DNA of 64,000 nt, taken from JANJTY01 sp038257155. Its GTDB lineage: Bacteria > Pseudomonadota > Gammaproteobacteria > Xanthomonadales > Xanthomonadaceae. Shown here one piece after another: positions 1 to 12,900 of the stretch (the stretch's first letter is position 1; each line of letters begins with the position of its first letter). A program made the translations under genes and the position numbers. The stretch lies in the NCBI GenBank assembly GCA_038257155.1, contig JBBSJP010000017.1, positions 24,551 to 88,550 of the forward strand, given 5' to 3'. The notes beneath the pieces are model-generated. The model had not been told where the DNA came from and did not search any database. It was given only the letters and a program-made list of their open reading frames with translations.

Positions 1-965
1 GGCTGCAACGGTTTGTTGCTGGCGGGAGCAGACAGCGGGTCAATTTCCAGCAGGCGCGATTCGCGCACCTGACTGGCATGGCGCGCCAGCAGCTCACTGC
101 GGAACTCTGCTTCCGCGCGATCGAGTCGGTCGCGCATCAGGCGCTGTTGGATGCCGGCCGAGAGTTGCTCGAGGCCGCGTTCTCGCGCCTCGTCGATCTC
201 CACAAGACGCACCAGATACACCGCGTCGGCGCCACGCAGCACGCGCGAAACATCGCCTGACTGCGGCAGGTTCTCAGCGGCTTCGAGCACCACCGGGTCG
301 TAGCGGTAGCGCTCGGCCTGTCCCTCGGCGATCCAACCAATCACGCCACCGCGATAGCGGGTGGCCTGATCATCGGAGAATTCCTGCGCCAGTTGGCCGA
401 AATGCGGCACTTCCGCCGGCAGCGCCCTGGCCTTGGCCAGCGCCTCTTCGGCCCGCTGCGTCGCGGCGTCCCATGCGGCATCTGGGCTGCCCGGGGGCAC
501 CGAAATGCGCAGCATCGCGACGCGGCGACGCGGCGGAACGGTGAACTCACTGGCGTTGGCCTGATAGTGTCGCAGGACCTCCTGATCGGTGACCTTGATG
601 TCGCGTTGGGCCTGGCGCAGGGTCTGCTCGACATACTGTCCGGCCAGCACCTGATCCAACGCGCGCCGCACCTCAGGACGGCGGTCCAGTCCCTCGTCGC
701 GGGCGGCCTTGACCAGGGCACGTCGATACAGCAGCTCATCAAGCAGGGCACGGCGCTGTTCAAGCTGCTGGTACTGGCCGGGCATATGACCGCCTCGGCG
801 GCGCATTTCCTCGGTGAACTGATCCACCGTGACGTACTCGTCACCGAACCGCGCCACCCAGTCGTCCGGTGGCTCGAGCGGGTTGGACTTGGACCAGTGG
901 CCCGCAGCCAGCCAGCCGAGTCCGACACCGACAATCAGCGCAGCCGGGGCCAGCCAGTGCTTCAT
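1..965 (-). CDS. Membrane-anchored parvulin-type peptidyl-prolyl cis-trans isomerase, C-terminus cut by the window edge
   Basis: This reading frame is open from an ATG at 965 to the window edge, giving at least 321 residues. The product starts with a short charged end and a hydrophobic anchor (about residues 4-22), followed by a helical region rich in Gln and Arg. A parvulin (PpiC/SurA-type) domain follows, recognisable from FGQLAQEFSDD and YRGGVIGWI at roughly residues 184-210. Parvulins isomerise prolyl bonds, and anchored periplasmic members help secreted and outer-membrane proteins fold. The start codon overlaps the stop of the giant upstream gene as ATGA, so the two are probably translationally coupled, and this protein may be a foldase for that product (inference). 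The family call is firm; the true C-terminus lies outside the window. Confidence 0.9.
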   Translation of the reverse strand, partial: MKHWLAPAALIVGVGLGWLAAGHWSKSNPLEPPDDWVARFGDEYVTVDQFTEEMRRRGGHMPGQYQQLEQRRALLDELLYRRALVKAARDEGLDRRPEVRRALDQVLAGQYVEQTLRQAQRDIKVTDQEVLRHYQANASEFTVPPRRRVAMLRISVPPGSPDAAWDAATQRAEEALAKARALPAEVPHFGQLAQEFSDDQATRYRGGVIGWIAEGQAERYRYDPVVLEAAENLPQSGDVSRVLRGADAVYLVRLVEIDEARERGLEQLSAGIQQRLMRDRLDRAEAEFRSELLARHASQVRESRLLEIDPLSAPASNKPLQ

Positions 966-3900
966 TGCGGCACCCCGCTGATCGCAGCTTCGCCACACAC
1001 GGTGGACCTGGCAGATGCCTGCGAGCCCCGCTCAACCTGCACCCCGGGCAGCACCCGCCAGCGCGCCGGGCGAAGATCAACCGTCAGGGGTGCGTGCCAG
1101 ACGGTTTCTCCCGCGATCACCAGACCCAGCCCCGCTGCTTCCAGGCGTATTACAACGTCAAGTGCCAGGCCGCGCCAGGGCATCCAGGCACTGCCCTCGG
1201 CGCCACGACCAAGTCGCTGACTGAGGCGCAACCAGTCGCCATCGTGGCGACGCTGCGCATCGAGCATGAGCACCACGGTTCCACTCGATGACACGCCCTC
1301 GGCCAGGCGCACCGGCAGCATTCCAGCGATATGTGGTCGCCGCTCTCCCGACAGTCGCAGTTCACTGCAGGCCTGTGCATCGACCGCAACATCCAGCCAC
1401 TCCAGACCCCAGCGCAGGGCACTGGAAGTCTCGAAGCCGTCCCTGAAGATGACGAACACCACGTCATCGGTGTCGACTGCCGTGTTGTTCAGCAGGTTGA
1501 TGTCGCTGCCGGGCGGCACGCTGGCGCTGGCGCTTTGCACGACGGTCTGCGGGGTGCTCTGATCGAGTGCAGGATCGACTCGCGCGGTGATCAGATAGAC
1601 CGCTTGCTGTCCGGCTGCCAGACTGATGCTGTCGGTCACGTTGCCGCTGCCACCGGCGGCACAGCTCGCGCCTTGCAGGCCACTGCAGGTCCAGCTGGCA
1701 TCAATCAATTCCGTCGCGATCAGCGCCTCCACGTTGATATCCGCGACCGCCTGCGAGCCGATGTTGACCACGCGCAGTTCGTACGTGGTCACTTCATCGG
1801 TCTCCAGTCCGTTGCGACCGTTGTCCAGGCTGACCATGACGTCACCGCCGGACACCAGGGTGGTTGTCTGGCTCGCACTGTTGTTGGCGAGCTGGGGGTC
1901 GTCGCCGCTGGTGCTCACGATGCCGTCGACAATGAACTGGCCAGGTGCCGGCGGCAGGCCGCTGAAGGCCAGTTCGATGACTGCCTCGCGACCGCTGACC
2001 ACCTCGCCCATCGCGCAGCGCAGCGTCTGCGGGCTGACCAGTGCGCAAATGTTGCCCGGCAAGGTCTGCGTCACCGGGGCCGACAGGTCGAGATCGATCA
2101 CCACATTGAGGGCATTGGAAGGCCCATTGTTGCGGACCACCACACGGTACGGCAGGGGAATTGAACCGGCCGGATCGAATGGATCCAGCGGATCCACCAG
2201 GGTCAGCAGCACGTCGGGCTGGACCAGGATCGGATCGCTGTCGCTGTCGCTGTCGTTTCCGAGATTGGTGTCAAAGGCATCACCTTGTACCTGGGCGTTG
2301 GCGGTATTGACCAGCTGGCCGATGGCCGATGGCTGCAGCTGGGCTTCGATCAACAGGATCGCCTGCGAGGAGGCCGGCAGCGAGGCAATGAAGTCGGGGC
2401 TGCCCGCGCCCGTCGCTGGGCAACTGGCACCACCGGTGCCAGCACAGGTCCAGGTGGCCGTGATCAGGGTGTCGGGCAGCAAGTCCCATACCCTGACCTG
2501 GGGTGCATCGCTGGGCCCGCTGTTCGTCAAAGTGATGGTGTAGACCAGCACATCTCCCGCCACCACCGCATCAACCCCATTGGTCTTGTCGACCGCCACA
2601 TCAACCAAGGCGATGACTTCGGTCGTGACTTCGTCCGACTGGTCGCCGGGCGTTGGGTCACTGGCACCGGACTCCGGAATCAGCTCGACGCGATTCGGCA
2701 GGGTACCGACGAAGGAGGAAGCAATCGTCGCGTTGATGCTGATGGTCAGTGTGTCTCCCACCAGCACATTGGCTGCGAACGCCAAGCTGCCGCTACCGCT
2801 GGCCGGGCACTGCGATCCGCCACTGGCAACGCAGCTCCAGCTGGCATTGACCACGGCCGGGTGCAGGGTGTCTACGACCTGCAGGCCGAGTGCGTCGCTC
2901 GGGCCAGCATTGCTCACCTCAATCTGGTAGCTGATCGACTCGCCGGCAATGCCGTTGGCCGGACCTGACTTGCTCACGCTGATGTCCGACACCACGGTGA
3001 TGGTGGTCTGGTCGATGCCACTATTGTCGGCTGGTGCCGGGTCGGTGCCTGCGGCGGGCAGAACTGTGGCCTCGTTCTCCAGCACGCCACGCGCACTCGG
3101 ATGGACGACAAGATCCAACTCGAACTCGGCCCATCCTCCAACCCCAAGGTCGACGTCCCGCTCGATGGCTGCTTCCTCGCCTGCGGCAACAAGGCAGCGC
3201 GAAAGAGCGAGCTCGTCGAGCTGCACGATGGCGCCGGGTTGCGGCGAGCTCAGATAAAGCGACGAAAGTCCGTCGAGATGGATCAGCTCATTGGCGCCGG
3301 CCAGCTGTTCGACCGGCTGATCCAGGCGGAAACGATGATCCAGTGCGCCACCGCTCCAGTCACGTGCGAACACGTGCACCACCCCCGCCGCATCGGACAG
3401 GTAGAGCCGTGAACCGAATGTGTCGCGACTCAATGCGCCGGGCTGCTCGAGTCCGGGAATCTGGTCATAACTTGTTTGATGCGTGAGGGTACCGTCGGCA
3501 GCGCGATCAAACAGTGCGATACCACCCGAGCCCAGCACGTAGATCTCAGTGTCGCCAGGTGCAGCAAGCAGATCGCGCGCATTTGCCATCACGGCGAGTC
3601 CGGCTTCCCCGGCACGCCTGACGCCGCGATAGATCAGCCCGCCGGTTGCCGCATTGACCGAAAAGTGGCTGAGCGCTGCGGATGTCGTCGCTGCTGCGTA
3701 GAGCTGCTCACCGCCTTCGCTGAGGTGCAGACGGCGCACTCCGCGAATCACGTTGCTGTCCGGGACGATCGTTCCCAGGCCATCGGCGACACGCTCGACG
3801 AAGCTGATGACACCGCTGACCGTGTCGCGCCGGAAGGCAGCAATCGCATTCGAGAGCGGTGCTGCGACGAACACCATGCTGCCGTCCTTCGACACCACGA

Positions 3901-6900
3901 CATGCGCAGCACCAAGCAGGCCGGCCACGCCATTGCTGCCCGAGGCCAGCTGCTGCGCGAAGCGCAGTTCGCCGTTCTCGATGCGCTCGAACACCAGCAG
4001 ACTGTTGGCGACCGCCGAGGTGACGAACACGTGGCGGCCATCATCCGTGAGCGCGACGTACGACGCGCCTGCCATTCCGGCAACCGTGGTGTCGCCAAGC
4101 GCTGTGCCGTCCTGAATGAGTTGCAGCGTGCCGAAGCTGCCATCCGGCAGGCGCGGAATGACCAGCAGGGCGTTCTGTGCGGGACTGACGGCAAACAGGG
4201 TCTGCGCGTCGGACGATAGCGCCATGGCGGTGACGCCGGCCAGTTGCGGCAGCTGTATCGATGTCGTGGTATTGGCGAGTGCCAGCGGCAAGTTTGCCTC
4301 GCAGCGCCAGGCGCCCTCGCCCGGCCGCACGCCCGCAGTGACTGCCGGGAACAGGGGCGGCAAGTCGGTAACTCGTGCCAGCAAGGCATCGGAGACACCG
4401 GCGTTGGCAACATCGATGCGGTAGCTCAGTGGCAAACCGGCAACCACCTGGGTGAGCCCGTCGGTCTTGCTGATTGACAGATCCGGTGCCGGCTGCAGTT
4501 GATTGATGTTGACTGCAACGTTGTCGGACGCATCGAGCTCCTGGGCGGCGACCTGCGGCATCACACTGGCCTCGTAGCGCAATTCGCCCAGGGCATTGGC
4601 AAATATCTCGCCATGCACGTGGTAGGTGAGGCTGCCGTTCGGTGCGATGTCAACCATCTGGGTGCCGATCTGCTGGTCACCGGCGATGGCGCAACGCGAA
4701 CCGCGTGCAAGCGCCAGAACCGCAACGCCACCCGCGGTGTCATCCGCGGCGCTGTAAAGCTGTTGGCCATTGTGCGAGACAGCCATCGCGGCCACCCCGG
4801 CAAGCTGCGCCGCATCGATCTGGCTGATCTGCTGCAACAGCAGGGGCGCGTCGCCCAGCAGGCTGAACAGGCTGATGCTGCCACTGCCCGCTGCCGCAAC
4901 GTAGAGTCGTGCCTGATCCGCCTCGAACAGCAGGGCGCGTGGCAAGCTCATGCCACTGATTCCGTCCGCACCGTTGGCGATCACGAAGTCCAGCTCGAAG
5001 CCCGGCTCTTCACCCTCGGTGAAGTTGAAGCGACTGACCCTGCTGCTCGCCTCGGAGGCAACGAACACGTCGTTCTGACTGACCGTCATCGCGACCGGAT
5101 CGGCCAGTGCGCCGGACAGCAACTCGAACTCCTGTTCGATCGCCGCAAAACTGAGTTGGCCGGTCGATGCATTACGTGCAAACGCGGCCAGGGACAGATT
5201 GCTTCTGGCGACGGCGAGCAAATGCGTGGCACCGTCGCTCCAGGCCATGTCGGTGACACCACCAAGACCATCAACGCCAGGGTCGGTCTGGCGAATGATG
5301 CCGGTCTGGGTGAGCAGACCCGTGCTGGCATTGACCGAGAACAGGGCGATCGCGTTGTCCAACGCGCCTGCGGCATAGAGGCGCGCTCCGCCCGGGGCGA
5401 ACAGCAGGCTGCGGACGCCACCCAGGCCGTCGATACCCAGTTCGCCATCCTGATACTGCGCGACGAAGCTCAGCAGACCGCTTGTCGTATCGCGGGAGAA
5501 CACCGCGAGCGCGTCGGAATCGGAGCCGGCGACATAGAGGAATCGTTGGTCACCCGACAGCACGATGTCGGCAGCGCCATTGATGCCGGCCACTCCGGCT
5601 GTCCCGTTCTGGTAGGTCGCGATCGAGGTGAGTGAGCCGTCGAGCGGATTGCGTCGGTAGGCCGTCACGATGCCCAGGGCGCCGCGTTGTCCCGCCACGT
5701 AGACGTGATTGCCAAGCGAGTCTGCCACCAGGACACGGTGTGCGTCACTGGCTGCGGCGATCTGCTGGGTCACGCTCAGCGAACCTGCAATCGGCGTTGC
5801 TTCGCAACTCCAGTCAACGTTGAACAGGGCCGAAGGAATCAGGTCCTGGACCAGGGCATTGCCGGCGTACGACGGGCCGAGATTGCTGACCGTGACGGCG
5901 TAGTCGATCGGACCGCCGGGCACCGCCTCGGCCAGGCCATCATCGATCGAGATGACCAGATTCATGGCTGGCGACAGCACCGTGTCTCCGTCGGTTGCCG
6001 AGTTGTTCGACTCGTTGGGATCGAACACGCCGCTTGCCTGGATCGTGGCGGTGTTGATCAGCCGACCACTGGCCCCTTCGGCCACTTGCCCCGTGGCTTC
6101 GAACACCACCTGGCCACCAACCGGCAGACTGACCGTGGACTGAAGATTGCCATTGCCCGACGGGGTGCAGCCCGCTCCGAAGCTGCTGGTGCAGGTCCAG
6201 CTGACTGCAGTGAACGCGTCCGGGAAGATGTCGGTGATGACGGCCGAGAGCACATCACTGGGCCCATTGTTGACCGCGCTGATGATGTAGGTCACCGGAT
6301 CGCCAGGCGCCACACCGCCAAGCCCGTCGAACAGCGCCGCCAGGAAGTCCAGTTCGCCATCACCGAGCCCACGATCGAACATCGAAAGCGCGGCATCGCT
6401 GCGTGCCGCAGCATAGGCATTCAACCCATCCGGTGCGACCAGGACATCCGCGACTCCGGCAAGCCCGAGCACATTCCCGCCGATCGCGGGTGCAGGGTCA
6501 CCGTTGGCAATCGAGCCGCCAAACGAGAGCGACCCGTCGAGCGCCACATCCAGCCGCAGCAGGGCATTGGAAGCGCTCGCGGCGACCAAGATCTGCCCAG
6601 CACCGGGCGTCCAGCGCAGGCGGTTGGCCCCCGCCAGCCCTGTGGTGCCATCGACTCCATCCTGCAGGCCCGGCAACGGAGTCAGCTGACCAGTGTCGGC
6701 GGCTCGCGACAGCCTCACGACGCTGGCATCCCCGCCACCCAGCACGTAAAGCTGATCGCCCGCGTTGTTGATCAGCAGTGAACGGATGCCGCCCAGTCCG
6801 GTGAAGCCGCCCTGGTTGTTGAGGTAGCGGGTCTGGTAGGTCAGCAGGCCAAAGCTTGAACTGGCCGGTGTGGTGTTGCGCAGGAACACAGCGACGCTGT

Positions 6901-9900
6901 CAGCCGCCGCGCCGAGCGCGTACAGGTGGCGGCCATCCGGTGAAACCGCCAGGGCAATCGGCGCGCCAAGGCCGTCAACGCCGCCCACGGCATCCTGCAC
7001 CATGCCCTTGAAAGTGAGACGACCATAATTCGCCGATGCGGATGCGCTGTCGCGGGTGAAGATCGCGATGGCATTCGAGAACTCTCCAGCCACGTAGACG
7101 TGGCTGCCATCCGGACTCATCGCCAGAGCGCGTGCGCCAGACAGACCGGTCACACCAAGGATGCCGTTCTGTTCGATTTCGAGGAACGCCAGACGCCCGG
7201 TGGAACGGTTGCGCGCAAAGGTGGCCACGCTGTTGTCCGATGGGCTGGCGGCATACACATGATCGCCATCCGCACTGAGCATCAGATCCGCAACTGCCGC
7301 CAGTCCGGTGACACCGCCCTGGCCGCTGCGCAGCACGGAATCGAAACGGGCCTCGCCGTTGAAGGCTGATGGCTGGGGATCGCGCAGGATGCGGAACACT
7401 CCGATTGCGTTGTCGTTGGTGCCCGCGACATAGACGTTGTCGGCGTCGCCGACGATGACACTGGCGCCGGCCAGTCCGTCGTATTCGGCAAGCCCGTCGT
7501 CCTTGGTGATCGCCAGATCGGCGATCAGGGAAACCTGATCGGTATCGTTGGCGGAATTGTTTCCGGGCACCGGGTCAATTCCTGGCGGAACGCTCAGGGA
7601 GACGGTATTGCTGAGGGTGCCGGTGTGGCCGTCCTGCAAGGCGACGGTCAGGGTAATCAGCACGCTGCCGCCGGCAGCAATGGTGATCGGCACGTTCACC
7701 AGATCGCCGGTGCCGCCGGGGGGGCAGAAGGTATCCACCTGGCGGGCGAACTGGCTGATCGATGCGTCCAGCGTGCCGGCCACGTAGACGTGGTTGCTCT
7801 CCTCGTCGATCAGCAGGCCGGTGGCGCCGCTCAAGCCCTCGACGTCGGCGCTCTCGTTGCTGCGCAGGCCAAGGAAATTCAAGGCGCCACTCTCGGAATC
7901 ACGCACGAACCAGGCGACCGAACTGCCGGTCTGCGCGGTGACATACAGGTGCACGCCATCGGCGGTCATGGCGGCTCGCCGGGGCGCCAGCAGTCCCTGC
8001 GTGCCCGCCACGCCCTCGTCGACGCTGCTGGCGAAAGTCAGGTTGCCGAAAGCAGGCAAGGTGTTGTTGGTTTCGCGCCTCAGCACCAACACGCGATTGT
8101 CAAGCGCGGCGCTGAGATAGGCATGCTTGCCCTCGGGATCGAACACCAGCGATGCCGCTCCTGCAGCCGATGTGCCGAACTCGGCCGCGCCGCGGACATT
8201 GCGGAACCACAGCCGCCCGGTGGTGGCCGAGCGGTTGAACAAGGCGACGCTGCCGTCAGCTCCCGACACCGCATAGAGGTGGGCACCATCCGGACTGATG
8301 GCGAGGAATTCGACGCTGGCAAGACCCGCCACGACGCCGCCCGCATCGTCGGGGTCATTGACACCGTTCTGCTCGGTCTCGATCCAGCTCAACTGACCGG
8401 TGCTGGCATTGCGGGAAAACACCGCGATGGCGTTGTCGTTGGCGCCAGCAACATAGAGGTAGGCGCCGTCCGGACTCAGCACCAGATGCAGGGCCTGATC
8501 GAGCCCGACCACGCCTTGCACGCGCTGCACCAGTTGCACGCTCAATCCGCCCGAACCATTGTCGCCAAGCTCGAACACCGCCACTGCATCGGAGATACGA
8601 CTGGCGACATAGACGAAACGGCCATTGCTGCTGGCCACGACCGAGCGCGCACCTTCAAGCACATTGATCAACTCGCCCTGCAGGGTATCGCCCTGGGCGA
8701 TCGCCGCAGCCAGCGCAAGGCTGCCGTCAAGCGGATTGCGCAGGAACAGATTAAGGCTGTTGTCCAGCACGCTGGCCGCCGCCAGATACGTACCCGAGCT
8801 TCCTCCGGTGATCAGCGACAGTCCACTGACTCCCCCCAGTCGCGGCGGCAGGCTGGCGCTTCCGCTGGTATAGGCCTGGTTGAATTCGAGCGCACCGGAA
8901 CCCGCAGCAAGACAAGTCCAGCTGGCGCTGGCGGCATCGAAACCGGGTTGTCCGCTGAGCAGGTCCGTCAGGGTTATCGGATTCGACGCATCGTGCACCA
9001 GATTGCTGGGACCCTGATTGCGCACTTCGATTTCGTAAGTCACCGTTTCGCCCGCCACCACGGAGACACGATCGTTGGTCTTGGTGACCGTCAGGTCGCC
9101 GCGCGGGGTCAAGTCGGTGAAGTCGGTCGAGCTGTTGTTGCTGCTGACAGGATCGGTCACGCGCGGCGGCGGTGTCACCGTCGCAGTGTTCGTCAGGATG
9201 CCGGTGGCATCCGGGCGGATCGTGCCCGATATCCGATAGACCAGGGTTCCGCCGGCACCGATATCGACACTGTCATTGATGGAGCCACCACCACCCGAGC
9301 TGCAGCTCGATCCGGTTCCCACCGCGAAGGAGGCGATGGCGTTGCTGCCGAATCCGGCGGCGTAAATGTTGTTGGAGTCCGGGCTGACGGCGATCGCATA
9401 GACGCTGTTGATTCCGTCCACGCCCTCGATGCCGTTGGTGCGGACTTCCAGCGGTAGCAGCGAGCCGAATGCCTGACTGCTGGCATTGGTGTCTCGGTCA
9501 AACGCCAGCACGCTGTGGCCAAACTGGGCGGCCACGTAGACCCGCCGCCCATCCGGGCTCACTTGCACGTCGCGCGGCCCACTCATGCGCACGACGCCGC
9601 CCTGGTTGTTGCTGTACTGGAACTGCGGCACCAGGGTGCCGGCAGCCGGATTGCCCGGATCGATCACCCGACGCAGCAAGTACAGCCGGCTGCTGTTTTG
9701 GGCAACCACGTAGACATGGGCGTTGTTGGCTTCGACCGGCCCCGTCGGCAAGCTGATGCTGGCCAGCCCATCATTGGTGCCCAGTGGCAAGGCCTGCAGG
9801 AAGGTCAGGGCGCCAGAAACCGGGTTACGGCTGAACACCGTCACGATGTTCGACTCGAAGCCGACTGCGAACAGCTGTTGCCCGTCGCGCGACACCACCA

Positions 9901-12900
9901 GATCCCGCACGCCCAACAGGCCGCTCACGCCCGCCTGGCCGTCGCGCACCACGCCGACCTGGCTGAGGCTGCCGTTCGTCTCTCGCCTGAAGATGCCAAT
10001 CGCGGCTTCGAAGGATGCGGCCACATAGACATGGCGGTTCTGGTTGTCCAGAGCGATGCCGCGGGCACCCGCCAGACCATCGAAGCCGGCCTGATTGTCG
10101 CGCAGCACCTGCAGGGGTGACAGGCGCCCGTAATCCGGATGTAGCTCATCGTCCTCACGCGTGAGCACGGCAAGCGAGTTGCCATCCTCGCTGGAGACGT
10201 AGACCAGCTGTCCGTCGGCACTGACCTGTACGTGGCGCGCCGCGAACAGCCCGTCAAAACCACCCTGGCCTTGACTGTAGGAATCGAGGAACACCAGGTG
10301 CTCGCCGGCCGAGTCATCGCTCTGTCCCAGCGTCTCATTGCGCTCGAACACGGTCAGCGAGTTGTCCCCCAGGTTCACTGCATAGACGTGCCTGCGATCC
10401 AGCGGGCTGATCGCCACATCAGCGGGAGCCAGGAGCCCGGGCAGGATTCCACCGGGTGGGTTGGGCAATAGCGGATCGCCGCGTCGGTCGCGCTCGAGGA
10501 AGGCGAACAGCGGGTCCGGCGCGCGGCGCGAATAGACCGCCAGAGCGCGGGTCAGCAGACTGGCGGATGGGATCACCAGGTGTCGGCCATCGCTCGTGAC
10601 GCTTGCCCCTGCAGCCAGCGCCAGCGCCGGATGCTCGGCACCCCGCAGCAAGGCTTCGTAGCGCAGCCCGCCGTTCTGGGTGTCGCGGCGGAACTGCAGC
10701 AGGCTGGCATCGAAGCGATTGAGACTGAAGACGTGCTCACCGTCGGGCGAGATGGCAAGGCGGGTTGTGCCAGCCAGCGCATCGGGCAGCGGCAGCGGCG
10801 GTTCGGGAAGCTGGGTCAGGGTCGCGTAGGCGTAGACCAGGCGCTTCTGCAACTCGCCGTCCTCGCTGTAATCGGCCAGGACAATCCTGGCAGCGCCGCC
10901 GGCAGCGATGTAAAGGTGCCTGCTGGCGGGCTCGATCAGCAGATCACGCACGCCGGCGAGGTCGGCGTCGACCGGCAGCTGATCGAGCAGGCTCAGGCTT
11001 CCTACCGGATCCGTGCCACCCAGTGTGTTGATCGCGAATGACGCGACCGAGCCTGCGCTAGCCGAACCGACGAACAGGATGGAGTCGCCAAGCGACAAGG
11101 CCATTGCTGCAGGGTCTGTCGGTACGCCAGTGCTATGCGTGGCGAGAAAAATTGGCAGGCGACTGGTCTGGTCGATGCGATAGATGGCGACCACGCCATC
11201 GCCGCTGACATAGATGTTCTGACCGGTCACAACAATCCGCTCGGGCACTTCCGGCATGCCCTGCGAGAGGCTGCCGGCAAAGCTCAGGCGGCCATGATCG
11301 GGATTGGCGGCATTGGTGGCGCGCGAGAAGCTGACGATATTGCCCGGGCCACTGCCGCTGGTCGCCGAGGAAATGACATGAAGCATCGTGCCATCGGTGC
11401 TGAGCACGAGATCCAGCGGATCAAGCATGCCGCTCACGACGCCACCCGAATCCGAGGGGTCGTTGACGCCGTCGAGCTCGGTCTCGATCACGGCCATGTC
11501 GCCAAAGCCTGCGCCTGGCACGTTTTCTCGCTGCAACACGATGATGCTCGATGCGGTGCGCGAGGCCACATAGGCATGCCGTCCATCAGCGCTCATCGCC
11601 AACGCACTGCCCTGGGTGTCCGGCGGCCCTGCCTGGGCACGGAACTCCAAGTCGCCCGGAACGGGCGTTGTTGCTTCACAGGTCCAGCTGACATTGTCCA
11701 GCTCGGCCGGGACCAGGTCGGTCACCGAGGCGCCGAATACATCGTCGGGACCCAGGTTGTTGATGGTGATGGTGTATTCGTTGTCGGTTCCAGGGACCGC
11801 CGTGGCACGGAAGTCGTCCTTCACGACAGTCAGGTCGGCTTCGGCAATCAGGCCGGTTTCGATGGTGTCACTCGCTGAGCCGATCGACGTCGCCGAAATC
11901 GTCGCCGTGTTGCTGACCACGCCCGGTGGCGAAGAGTCGGTGTCAACGGTAACGGTAAACAGGATCAAGCCACCCGGATCCAGATCCACCGTGGTGGCCA
12001 GCCCGGCCCCGCCACCCGAAAGCTGATCGCAGGCGGTCGAGCCGGAAGGGTTTGCCTGCACGACGCATTCCCAGCTTGCGCTGGTCGGCTCCAGACCCGG
12101 CGTGTTCAGCAGGTCGGTAACGCTGGCATCGGGCACGAAACTGGGGCCGTCGTTGCCGACCAGGATTTCGTAGACCAGGCGGAAGGGGGCCTGGGTGGAA
12201 CCCGGTGTCACTGGCTCGACCGACTCGGCGCTCTTCTGCAGTGTGAGAGTGGCGCTGGGATTCAGCACCGTGTTGCTGTCGGTGCTGGTGTTGTTGGCCG
12301 GATTTCCGTCAACGACGTCCGGCGGCAGGGTGATCGTGGCCGTGTTGCTCAGCGTCCCCGTCGCCTCCGGATGCAGTTGGCCTGAGACCGTGAACATCAC
12401 AGTGGTCTGGCCAGGCAGATCGGCCAGATTGTCGAGGATATTGCTCGTGACCGGCGAGGTCGGTGTGCCGACGCCGCAGTTGGTGCTGTTGCTGTTGCAA
12501 CACGCGCCGTCAGAGGCGAGACACTGCCAGCTGATCGAGCCCGGCACGAAACCCGCAGCGACTGTTCCGAAGAGCGGAAGCGTGTCTTCTACCCGAACGT
12601 TGTTGGCCGTGGTGAAGCCGTCATTGCTCACCGTGATCGTGTAGCTGTGTGGTGTGCCCGGAATCGCACTCGTCACGCCGTCGGTCTTGATCACCCGTAT
12701 GTCGGTGCTGAGCTCGATGCTGACCGTATCGGTGCTGGACTTGCCGGTCGCCGGATTCAGTACGCTCACCCCCGCATCGGTGAGCGCGATGGTCGCCGTA
12801 TTGGCCAGGGATCCGGACGCGGCGCCACCGATCGAAACGTAGGCCTCAAGGCGGCTGCTGCTGCCCGCTGCCAGCCGGAACGGAAGGTCGGCAATGTCGC

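Noticed and set aside
3197..11677. Propellers as active lactonases or quorum-quenching enzymes
   Set aside because: Only blade scaffolding is visible. Placement inside structural repeats argues for a binding or spacer role.
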